Part shown: positions 1-9,262 of the stretch, piece after piece
How positions within the stretch are numbered: position 1 is the first letter of the stretch
How the letters are laid out: each line of letters starts with the position of its first letter
Source: Amanita rubescens
Lineage: Eukaryota; Basidiomycota; Agaricomycetes; Agaricales; Amanitaceae
NCBI GenBank assembly: GCA_015039365.1
Contig: WION01000405.1
Location: 1 to 47,836 of the forward strand
Length of the DNA: 47,836 nucleotides
Direction of reading: 5' to 3'
The notes under the pieces: model-generated
What the model saw: only the letters and a program-made list of their open reading frames with translations
Database searches by the model: none
What the model was told of the DNA's origin: nothing
Made by a program: the position numbers and the translations under genes

Positions 1-1
1 T

Positions 2-166
2 ACGCCGCACAACCCTGTTCGCTTTGCCAACACAATTGGCATTGTCGCAGAACGCGTTAGGCCCGAGGGCTCTGTTGGTAAGATCATCGCACAATTTTTG
101 TTAGTGGATGCGTTGATCGACGGTAGATCGACTCCGATGGTACTGCAAATCTGGCGTACATACTGA
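2..166 (+). CDS. possible 3' end of an upstream gene (partial)
   Basis: A reading frame is open from the left edge and closes with TGA at 164-166, giving about 54 codons. The peptide ends in LQIWRTY. I do not recognise the family. It could be the last exon of a gene lying left of the window, or a chance open frame. No domain, signal or motif is visible. Confidence 0.2.
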   Translation, partial: TPHNPVRFANTIGIVAERVRPEGSVGKIIAQFLLVDALIDGRSTPMVLQIWRTY

Positions 167-529
167 GCCAAAGATTATTCACGAGGCGGTGTTTCACGTC
201 ACTGATCTTGGGACACAGTTGAAACCGGAGATTCAAAGATGGTGATCTGAAAAATAGCTGATGAAAATTCTAGGAGATAAGACTCGATCAACCAAAAACG
301 GGCCGCTGGGAGTCCTCACTACCATGATCCTGCTAACCCGACCCCGGACCATTTCGTTTCTTCCGTTCTCTCATCTACTTCCCCATCAGGCGACATCCTC
401 CACTCGCCTGAGACTTCACAATCATGTTTATCACCCTAAATACCCCAGTGCCCCTGGGTGTCATGGGAGACGCCCAATTCTTGTTTAATTCCTCCTGGCT
501 TATAGCCCAGAAGGCCTGGACAACAAGTA
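167..529. other. intergenic, upstream of the GH95 gene
   Basis: No coding region can be supported here. Short open frames exist in this stretch but have no recognisable content and no splice connection to the GH95 gene. It presumably carries the GH95 promoter and 5' UTR; I see no clear TATA box or known operator. Confidence 0.4.
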
Positions 530-3500
530 ATGTGGCTTGTTCATGCTACATTAATTCTGTTGCACATCGTTGGACGCGCATCACCATATTCCCTGACTTT
601 CCCCTCGTCAGGTAACGGTCTGTGGTACACGACTCCGGGCAAACGTGTGGGCTAGGGATTTTCTACCCGTTGGAAATGGGCGTCTAGGAGGTGGGCACGT
701 TCTATTCGATCTACTACATCTTGGATCAAACATTCTCCAGCTATGATGCCCGGCGGCACGGTGCAAGAAACGACTCAGTTAAACATCGAGACACTTTGGT
801 CCGGGGGACCATTCGATGATCCAGTAAGGTCTCGTGTACACTTTTTTTTGGTTCTGATCGTTGTCAATATCAGTCCTATAACGGAGGCAACAAGCAGCCG
901 ATCGAGCTAACAAGCACAGCGCAACTGATGCAAACCATTCGCGAGACGATATTCCAGAGCCCCTCAGGGTATATCAAGAGTAAACTCCGCATTCTCATCT
1001 GTTCCATATCCTTGGGATGTTAATCGACGCGCAGATATCGACGGTTTGACCACGCCGCCAGGAGCATTCGGTGAGCCTGATCACATATATAATCTGGGGG
1101 TAGCTAAACATAGATTCATTAGGCTCTTACGCGGCTTCCGGTTATCTCATTTCCAACGTTAACGCGACTGGTTCCGTTTCAGATTATAAAAGATGGCTCG
1201 ATCTCGATCAAGGACTTGTCCGTACCTCATGGACTCAAAGTGGGGCTTCTTACCAACGGTAGGACGCGTGACGTATCCAATTTTGATTTGTGTTGAAGAT
1301 TATCAGGACTACCTTTTGTTCCTACAGCAGTGAAGCCTGCATAGAACACATCTCTTTATTCTCAAATTCTTTTTTTCAAGTTAGCACTCTGCCAGAACTA
1401 TCCTACTATTTTTCTTCTGCTCCTGAACGTGGACTACCAACGCCCACGATCACTTGTCTAGGCTCGGATACCCTCTCAGTCCGTGGACCAGTAACCAAAT
1501 CTCCAACCAGTATGGTGTATGAACTCCTGTTCCGTGTCTCTGTTCCGCCGGGAGTGAGTCCACTCACTGTTCAATGCACCCCTCTACTGGTCAAATCTGG
1601 TGGTACCCCAAATGCAACCATAACTGTTTCGGGTGGCTACACGCCTGAAGCATGGATCACTTGGACCGGTGCAACTGATTATTCTATGGACGCTGGCGAT
1701 TTCGCGCATAATTTCACTTTCAGAGGAGAAGATCCGCACGAAGCTCTGTTAGGCGCAGTATCGTTGGCTACCACTTCATCTTATGAGACAGCTCTTGGGG
1801 ATCATATATCATCGTATAATGCTCTGCTTAATGAATCATTCTCTCTTTCCTTGGGACAGACACCAAAGCTAGATGTTCCAACTGATATACTTAGAGCAAG
1901 ATACCAGATCGACGTCGGAGATCCATATCTAGAATGGTTGACATTCAATCTTGGTCGATACCTCTTAGCGAGCAGTGCTCCTGGAGTGTTACCCTCGAAT
2001 CTGCAAGGAGTATGGGCAGATGGTTGGTCGAATGCTTGGGGTGCTGGTACGTCTCTATTTCCTCCGAGTTTGAAGCAATACTCACCGTAAGCGCCAGACT
2101 ACCGTGCGTTATCATGCCTCGCCAACCAATTTGGTGCTCAATATTTCCGTGCAGACTCCAACATTAACATCCAGATGAACTATTGGGCCGCGGAGATGAC
2201 GAATTTGAATGTCGCGCGGCCTCTTTTTGATTACTTTGAGGTATGAATACGGTTATACTCTTTCCGTCCTTACATTGGGTTATTAGAAAACATGGATGCC
2301 GCGAGGAGAATATACCGCGCATGTGTTGTATAATATCAGTCGCGGTTGGGTCACGCATAACGAGGTGTGTTGTCTTATCATCAAACAAGATGAACCTAAC
2401 CTTGCCGTTTCGTCTAGATGAATGTATGGCACCGTGGTCGAGTTTCTATGGTTATTAACTAACATATCCAGATTTTTGGCCACACGGGCATGAAGGGGCC
2501 AGGAAATACAGCGACGTGGGCAGATTATCCAGGTAAGGAAGAGTGTCAAAAATACCTTGCCTTGTTTTAACTTTCATCTATACAGAGTCCAATGCATGGA
2601 TGGTGAGTTTGGTCCACGCCTCCGGTGTATGATATTGACCCTGTATAGATGGTTCACGTCTGGGACCACTTTGATTACACGAACGATGTAGCTTGGTGGC
2701 AAGCTCAAGGGTGGCCTGTGCTTAAAGTGAGCAATGTCTTATTAGTTGCGATTACAATTCAACAGTTGCAACAGGGTGCCGCAGAATTCCACCTGGACAA
2801 ACTGATACCAGATTTGCATTTCAACGATTCGACGCTTGTGGTGAATCCTTGTAACTCTCCAGAGCAATCGCCTATCACATTCGGTGAGTTAAGCGCTCGC
2901 GTGCCAAGCAGAGAGAAGTGACCGGACCATGTAGGGTGTGCTCATGCTCAGCAATTGATTTGGCAGCTGTTCAATGCGGTAGAGAAAGGATTTGCTGCAT
3001 CTGGGGACACAGATCAGGCTTTTCTGCAAGGTGCTCTTGTCTTATTAATCGGTGCTATCTGTGGATGTCTGATGTTGTCCACAGAGGTCTTGGCTAAGCG
3101 TACCCAGATGGATAAGGGTCTGCATATTGGCTCTTGGGGTCAGCTGCAAGGTCAGATTTATACTCTCGTTGTGGGTTGGATTCGATCCCTCTTTAGAATG
3201 GAAGGTAGACATGGATTCTCCGACCGATAAACACCGACACCTTTCACACTTAATCGGACTGTATCCCGGCTATGCGATCGCATCGTTCGATCCGGCGTTG
3301 CAGAAGAGTGGCAACGGTTATACTAGAGAAGAGATTTTGCAAGCTGCGTCGGTCAGCTTGCTGCATCGTGGCAATGGGACAGGTCCTGACGCCGATGCTG
3401 GATGGGAGAAGGTGTGGCGCGCCGCTGCTTGGGCCCAGATGGGGGACAGCAACATGTTCTATCACGAACTCACTGTGCGTGACCTTGTCCCTACAAGTCA

Positions 3501-3980
3501 AGTGATACTGACGCCACGTCTTGATTTAGTATACGTTATATGAAAACTTTGGGTTGAATTTGCTCAGCCTTTACGATCCTTTCTCTTCGAATCCTTTTTT
3601 CCAGATTGATGGCAATCTTGGATATCCAGCTGCAGTCTTGGTAAAGTCATTGTTCTGCGATGCAGCCTTAATAAAACTCGGACTTTTTCTAGAACGCATT
3701 GCTTCAAGCACCAGATGTCCCTACGTTGGACACTCCACTGACCGTGACCCTTCTCCCTGCACTCCCTTCGCAGTGGGCCTCTGGGTCCATTCGCGGTGCT
3801 CGGATTCGTGGCGGCATTACGGTGAACCTGATCTGGAGTCAGGCCAAGCCTACTAACGTTGCATTCATTGTTGATCAAAGTCTTACCAACACAAGGCCTG
3901 TAAGGATTGTATATAACAACCAAGAGGTTGGAACATTCGCAACATCACCAGGACTCAACCAAGTGTTCACTAAATTCTGA
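530..3980 (+). CDS. secreted alpha-L-fucosidase, glycoside hydrolase family 95 (one-base frameshift near start)
   Basis: GH95 enzymes invert and release terminal alpha-L-fucose from glycans. The ATG at 530 opens a hydrophobic signal-like stretch ([18 protein letters not shown]), then [11 protein letters not shown], and, one frame away, [20 protein letters not shown]. Downstream come [46 protein letters not shown] and [10 protein letters not shown]. From the solved bacterial GH95 structure as I recall it, the two Asn of HxNxN, the Glu of SPE (2862-2864) and the Asp of IDGN (3608-3610) are the catalytic set; all are present. Eighteen introns of 46-55 bp can be placed (for example 691-740, 824-873, 980-1034, 1071-1122, 1259-1306, 2047-2097, 2104-2154, 2365-2417, 2424-2471, 3641-3692), giving about 850 residues, normal for the family. 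The only break is one extra base around 641-646. It is either a recent lesion or a sequence error, because everything after it is intact. Stop TGA at 3978-3980. Confidence 0.85.
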
Positions 3981-4107
3981 ATGTATTAGTAACAATGTAC
4001 GATACTAACGATGTTATATTATTATAATCATTCTTGTCGGTCTACGTGTTGGTGCAGTGACCAAAGTCACACCGCGCTTTGATCACCCCCCTCGACTCGA
4101 TATCGAG

Positions 4108-4747
4108 ATGGATTTGCCGTCCTCTGATGCAACAGTACCAAATCAACAACAACTAAATGAACTGTGGAGTGCTCTGCAGCGTGCGTCAAGTAGAGAAAGG
4201 CCCCCATCTCAGCTTCTATCGGATTTTGCGAATGGGATCGCAGACGTCGTTTCGACCGACAACGGATCAGTTAACAAGTACGACTTGCTGTGTCCACGCA
4301 AACAGTGTGGCAGCGTCATATTGAAGAAGGGTGTTGCCACGATGGTTGAGAAGGCTAGTATAGAGGTGGGAATATTTCGCTCCTGAATCCGATAAGCTTC
4401 ATCAGGCATCTTCAGCTAGAACCGAGTGGTGGAAGGCATGAACTTCTAGCTGCATTACCCGAACCCCCAGGTACCACGCAATGGTGGCTGATCACGCCTT
4501 CCCCGATGGCATTCGAGAACATTGGTTTCTCGCGGCCTGTTGCCTCGCAGTCTGCGGCAGGTGCGCTAAAGTTACTTATGAATAGAGGTCATTAAGGATG
4601 AAATCCATTTCAGAGCCTCATTTGAAGCTACTCGCATGTGCCGAGTGTGATTTAGGTCCGTTGGGATGGACGATACCAGGAGGCACGGAGTTTTGGCTGG
4701 CATGCACGCGAGTTGCTTACCAGAGCCAATCAGAAACGCTTACATAA
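4108..4747 (+). CDS. DSS4: Mss4/Dss4-like Rab guanine-nucleotide exchange factor (zinc-binding)
   Basis: Mss4/Dss4 proteins bind nucleotide-free exocytic Rab GTPases and stabilise or exchange them in secretion. Three exons: 4108-4365, 4416-4560 and 4614-4747, with introns at 4366-4415 and 4561-4613. The first exon carries the first zinc knuckle (CPRKQCGSVILKKGVA). The second has the fungal extension with TTQWWLITPSPMAFENIGFS. The third has LLACAECDLGPLGW and a final strand ending WLACTRVAYQ. Both CxxC-type cysteine pairs are visible. An in-frame GTG lies upstream at 4057, but the ATG at 4108 is the natural start. The gene begins 127 bp after the GH95 stop. Its second intron and last exon are partly repeated at about 7.2 kb. 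Confidence 0.9.
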
Positions 4748-4816
4748 TCACCTCACGATATATACAGTTGGGGAGAAATAGGGGTGTCCGCAACTGTACC
4801 TTCTCCAAACCTTGAC

Positions 4817-6306
4817 ATGTCTCAACCAGGAAACGTCTTCCCACTGGGTCCCAGCCTCCGTGTGAGCGGTTGGGACTTCGTGAGCCAAGAGCAGTCCACT
4901 GCTTTGCTTCACGGTATCGGGGAGCACCCGGAGGACCGCCGCCTCGTCTACCGCACCGATCTTGAGAAAAACCTGTGGGTCCCAAAAAGTACAGTCAAGG
5001 ATCGTCACTATATGCGCTTCCGCATTTCGAATGTGGGAAATGGCACGCTACGAAAATTGAAAGATTTTTGGAATGGCCAGTTCCGAAAGGAGAAGGATAA
5101 TTTTTTCAGGCCCCTAATAGAGGGGTGCGAGTGCATGCGCCTCGTCTCGCTCGTGCGCTATGGCTTAGCTGACGACAAGGAGGATGACTTGCAGCCCCGT
5201 GTCTGGATGATCATCGAGCCAGGTTACTGGGGAAAGGATCTGGAATTGTCTCAGAAGGTTCGCAGCGGTGCCCATGCGATCGAGCGCATGCTGTCAGAAA
5301 ACGGCTTCAAGGACCTGGACATCTGCGTCGATGTTGTCAAATGTGATGTCATCCCGCTAGTCGGACCCAAGATGTCACTCCCACCTGAAGGCCTAGACTC
5401 GGCAACTAACCTTCAAGCGGAACTTTCCACTGCGCTTGGTCGGTGTATATCCCTGGGGAATGATCTTCAGAGCCAGGGCACCCAGGGTCTCTGGTTGAAG
5501 AAGAACTATGGGGACCCTGATGCTGTTTATGCGTTGACTGCCCGCCACGTTGTGGAGCCTCTGCCTGGCCATGATGACAAGATGTCTGAGTACCGCTGTA
5601 AGGAAAACCCGGATGCGCCCAAAGCGCACATCTGTCTACTGGGAGACCGGTACTACAACAGTCTTGTGAAAACTTGGAGAAGGTTGAGGAGAACCAGAAC
5701 GATATCATCGAGGCTCTGACGGTGGAGGTGGACAACGAGGATCTAAATGAAGCTGCAAGGGACGACGCACGACGCAATGTCGACATGGGCCGGGCCGAGG
5801 AGAGGAGACAGATGGCCCGGGACCTCGCGCAGGAGCTCAAGCGATGGAAGGGTGCTGAGGAGCGCCGTATCGGCTACGTTGACATCGCGCCATCGTTCAA
5901 GGTCAACCTTGTCAACGGACGATCACCCGGATATGAAATTGACACCGCCATCATCAAGTACGACACCAGAAAGTTACCTGATAACCAGAAGACGCCCAAG
6001 AACATCATCCACATCGGAGGCAAATACACCTGGGAGGAAGTCAAAGAGCTTCTAAACTGTAATGTGAAGAACAAATTCAAGTTCACTATCGGCCGTAACG
6101 GCCAAATCGCACTCACGAACAAGGTCGTCACCATCAAGGAGCTGATGGAACCTGATATGTTCGACGCCGAGGGCGAGAAACGCCGTCTGGTCTACAAGTA
6201 CGGCCAAGCGACCAAGTTCACAATCGGCGTCGTGAACGAGGCCGTCTCGGGGGAGCGCCGAAAGGTCGAATTGCCCGTCATCCACCCAATCCTTTATTAC
6301 CTCTAA
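4817..6306 (+). pseudogene. trypsin-like serine protease-fold protein, frameshifted and lacking the Ser motif
   Basis: The frame from ATG 4817 (MSQPGNVFPLGP) runs as one uninterrupted exon to about 5670. The same protein continues in another frame (LEKVEENQNDIIEAL) to TAA at 6304-6306. The switch point is a run of four A at 5669-5672; one more A would rejoin the frames. Around 5535-5556 is VYALTARHVV, which looks like the His block of a chymotrypsin-fold protease. A charged, probably coiled-coil insert (about 5680-5850) follows, then NGRSPGYEIDTAIIKYD, a plausible Asp block. In this family, common in Agaricomycetes as I recall it, a GDSG block should come later, after a segment like KYGQATKFTIGVV; here the protein ends instead. 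So the gene is doubly damaged. It contains no introns, unlike all its neighbours. Function unknown; the protease fold is inferred from family resemblance. Confidence 0.6.
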
Positions 6307-6745
6307 ATGTGCGTATCTGTGGTTTCGGGGTTTACCGGCGTTTAAACCTCACCAAAAAAGGCAAAAACCGCTGATTGAAACCTCACTTGGAAACTCGGAA
6401 TAAAAACCGAGTCCTTCACTTCGTTCGGCCTCGGAATTACGAAGAACGTCAATTCTTTCGGATCGAACCATCCCCAATCGCTTGTAAAAAATTATCCTTG
6501 ACCGCCCTATCAATGTCTGTCTCGCTGAGCGGCAACAACGCGCCGCGTGCGTACATAAATGACACCGTCATCATGAGTTTTGGTTTTTGGGTCATCTACG
6601 TACACTGAAACAAATAGGCGCGTGTTAGGACTATCATTGCGGATAATAGCAATGGTAAAAAAGATACGCACTATCTACGTATGTGATGAGGTAGATCTAA
6701 CCGCATCCAACGTCAAGGTGAGAGTTATAATCATCTTCATGAGGT
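6307..6745. other. non-coding stretch inside the islet
   Basis: No convincing gene. The stretch includes a small inverted repeat, ACTCGG at 6393-6398 and CCGAGT at 6407-6412, with an A-rich loop. On the minus strand a few codons could continue the HNH-family fragment at 6746-7101, but stops interrupt them. Confidence 0.35.
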
Positions 6746-7101
6746 CTAGGCTAAATTCATTTCTGTGGGTAGTCCATTGTGATCCGCTGCATCGACATCG
6801 ACAAGGCGAGGTTCATCTGAAAATGTTAGAGAGATTTCATCGTACGTAAATCCACTTTACCCTCTGATATGAAATAGTATGAACGGGGCTCTATATCTGC
6901 TGTATAATCGTCGATCTCTGTGCCACCTTTCGATGTGGAGAGGTAACCTTCTCGTCCGTAGATGGCAAACCCTAGAAATCTCAGCCATTTGAGGGGGTTA
7001 ACAGCAAAGGTGTGGCATTTATCAAGTGGGATCGACAGCGCAAGCTTGGATACATTGCCAAAAGACAGCCATAACTTGACTTTGGGTGTGGTTGTAGACA
7101 T
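6746..7101 (-). pseudogene. N-terminal fragment of an HNH-nuclease-type basidiomycete protein
   Basis: Read on the minus strand from ATG at 7101, exon 1 (7101-6861) encodes a piece with CHTFAVNPLKWLRFLGFAIYG and IEPRSYYFIS. A clean 44-bp intron (6817-6860) leads to exon 2 (6816-6746), which encodes DEPRLVDVDAADHNG and stops at 6746-6748. The pattern of a KWLRFLG block, then a YYF block, then VDVDA matches the N-terminal part of a large Agaricomycete family whose C-terminal part is an HNH endonuclease domain. That domain is absent: the reading frame ends about 95 codons in, where the nuclease part should start. The assignment rests on remembered family resemblance. It could also be a short independent gene. 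Confidence 0.4.
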
Positions 7102-7173
7102 AGGATAAGCTTATATAAGCTGACCAGTGACTACTCCTATCCGTCCCCTCAGCCTTTCACCCTACTTCCAAAG

Positions 7174-7300
7174 GTATTTACGAATAGTGATAGTTATGGA
7201 TGAAATCCATTTCAGAGCCTCATTCGAAGCTGCTAAGTGTGATGCTGCCATGCAACGCCAGAGCCAATCAGAAGTACTTACATAATTACTCCACACGTGT
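7174..7300 (+). repeat. decayed duplicate of the 3' end of the MSS4-like gene
   Basis: This stretch repeats, with substitutions and two internal deletions, the second intron and last exon of the gene at 4108-4747. The shared core at 7197-7225 (GGATGAAATCCATTTCAGAG and the following CCTCATT) matches 4597-4623, including the intron acceptor. Similarity extends upstream across GAATAG and downstream through CAGAGCCAATCAGAA, the stop codon CTTACATAAT and a few bases past it. The zinc-knuckle coding part between is deleted. It is not expressible as a protein and lies just before the SNARE gene start. Confidence 0.8.
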
Positions 7301-7360
7301 TCACTTTGCGCCGACACTTGTACGTTTGACGGGGGCGCTGCGCGCCGTTCCAGTTGTCCC

Positions 7361-8252
7361 ATGTCGCTGCCAAAGCTTACCTCCCTGTCGACCCAAACGC
7401 TTTCGCTGCTACTTGAACAGCACAGGCTTACGTCCTTCTCGTCTTCCAATGCATCCCCAAGGTCTTCTAGTTCGACGCAAATACTACAGATCACCAAGAA
7501 CCTAACGCAGTTGCGGGCTGGTATACTTGAGCTCGAGGCAAATGAAGGCCGCACGGATGCCGTTACGCTGCTTAGGAGTCAGTTTGAGAGGATGAGAACC
7601 ATGTTGGGAGATGGGGACCATGTGGAGAGGTGCGTGTTGTCAAGCTTTAGCTCTGAAACCCATTTTGACTGGCTCTGTAGCCTGGACGCTGAAGATGGGG
7701 TCAAGTCGTCCGATCCGTCGTCGTCGTCGGGCCACGGACACGGAGGACCGTCGCCCGATTCGCTGCTGCTAAAGTCGTCGAAAGAGTTTGCGTCGTCGGC
7801 AGTATACGTGCCGTACACGGACGATCCGGCGGAGGAGCCGTCTGACCCTAACATGATGCTGCAGGTACAACGGCAAATGATGGATGGTCCGCTAATTTTA
7901 TTTTGCATAAACGTGTTTGGCTCACCAGCAGCAGAACAGGATGAACATTTGGATCGTTTGTCCCAGTCTATTAACCGACAGCATCACATATCATTGCAGA
8001 TGAACGACGAGCTTGATGTGCATGCTGGACTACTTGAACAATTGGATACCGATTTGGACAACACGGACGCCAGGCTTCGCGGTGCGCGGCGAAGGCTGGA
8101 CTGGTTTGCCAAGGCCGCCAAAGACAACAGTCAGCATTGTTTCCTTTCTCCATTGGTTACCTATAGTGACACCTCGTTGGACAGGCTCAGCAGTTATGAT
8201 TGCTGTGTTGATACTGGTCCTTCTCATATTGATCATCGTATTCAAGACATGA
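7361..8252 (+). CDS. Qc-SNARE, syntaxin-8-like t-SNARE with C-terminal membrane anchor
   Basis: SNAREs of this type drive fusion of endosomal/vacuolar membranes. ATG 7361 (MSLPKLTSLSTQ) opens an N-terminal helical region; a Ser-rich linker follows (about 7690-7830). The SNARE helix then reads DEHLDRLSQSINRQHHISLQ and LDTDLDNTDARLRGARRRLD. Introns: 7630-7680, 7887-7934 and 8130-8184. The last one is required: it joins KDN to SSAVMIAVLILVLLILIIVF, a perfect tail anchor, ending FKT and TGA at 8250-8252. The SNARE core sits right before the anchor as expected. Syntaxin-8/Syn8 is the best family guess from the Qc-like pattern. Which trafficking step it serves cannot be told from sequence. The stop lies 9 bp from the stop of the opposing gene. 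Confidence 0.8.
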
Positions 8253-8261
8253 TATCTTAGA

Positions 8262-9196
8262 CTATACCCTGCCTATAACATTCCACACTGCGTTTCCGAT
8301 AATGCCGACGCCATCGTTTGGTCCATATCTTCTCTCCATCGCATCATTTGCCGTCTCCGTATCTATGATTCCGCTTGCCGATCGCCTTTCGACAAGTCCG
8401 GTGGCGATCGGCTCAGTGAATTCGGGATGCCCCTGGAGAGTCAGAATATGAATATCGTCCGGATTGATATCATTATTATTAGCGGGGGGCGCTTTGTCCC
8501 CGTGGAAGCGGACCATGCCCTGATTTTTAGACACTGGAGTTGATCCGAGCAGGTGGAAATTAGGTGGAAGAAGGGGAACATGGTCCCGGTGCATTTGTTG
8601 GATGTGCTATAATTGAGTGTGAGAATATTCATGTATGAGCACATGGGAGGGAAACCATACGAAGGAGTCAACACCGAAGATGGCCTTGCCAAGGTGGGTG
8701 AGTGAGACCGGCGTGGGTCCAACTTCCCATCTGTCATTGCGGGTGACTTGTTCACCCATGGCGCGTGCAACAATTTGATGCCCAAAGCAGATACCTACCA
8801 CATCGTATGTGAGGGCATGCGGTTATCATGAGCCGGAGGGTATGCATACCGATGATTTTAATGGAGGGCTTAGTCTGGGCTACACGAGCCGTGTAGTCTA
8901 CAAGGTTGTTGATCCATTCAATATTGTCGTAAGCATTTGCGGCTACAGTAGATGAATGAGACAGCTTGATTGGGATGAATACTTGTGATCAGATCGCTCG
9001 CACCTGATCCTGTAAGCACGATAGCCTTATACTTGTCCAGGTCATCATCGTTAGGTAGTTGCAAGGCCATTGCGTCGTAACTATCTAGAACAAAAGCATC
9101 CTTATTGTACGCATTAGCGAGCCAAGTTGGGAATACGGTTGAGTAATGACCAAGCTCTGGCGGTAAAACGCCACAGAGGAAGAGGGCAAGTCGCAT
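8262..9196 (-). CDS. class I glutamine amidotransferase-like protein
   Basis: The protein has the class I GATase fold used by GMP-synthase-like and gamma-glutamyl-peptide-processing proteins. Read on the minus strand: start 9196 (MRLALFLCGVLPPELGHYST), then IVLTGSG, a linker with DNIEWINNLVDY, the nucleophile elbow ICFGHQIVARAMG with the catalytic Cys, and near the end LTLQGHPEFTEP with the catalytic His followed by Glu. Introns at 8943-9003, 8795-8849 and 8607-8660 give one continuous protein of about 250 residues, typical of fungal stand-alone GATase1 proteins. No synthetase domain is fused. The substrate is unknown. It starts 66 bp from the divergent gene on the right, so the two probably share a promoter region. 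Confidence 0.85.
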
Positions 9197-9262
9197 ACTA
9201 AAAATAGTTGCGGAGTTTGAACATAAATAACTGGCTCATCGTAACCTCTTTCTCCTGTCGCC

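Noticed and set aside
261..615. Short open frames upstream of the GH95 gene
   Set aside because: No recognisable content, and the GH95 signal peptide begins at 530 in a different frame.
6440..6500. A possible tRNA B-box (GGTTCGATCC on the minus strand)
   Set aside because: No flanking T-arm stem, A-box or acceptor pairing could be drawn.
4748..7174. A DNA transposon as carrier of the islet
   Set aside because: No transposase motif or terminal inverted repeats were found at the borders; the flanking similarity is a duplicated gene tail, not a short target-site duplication.
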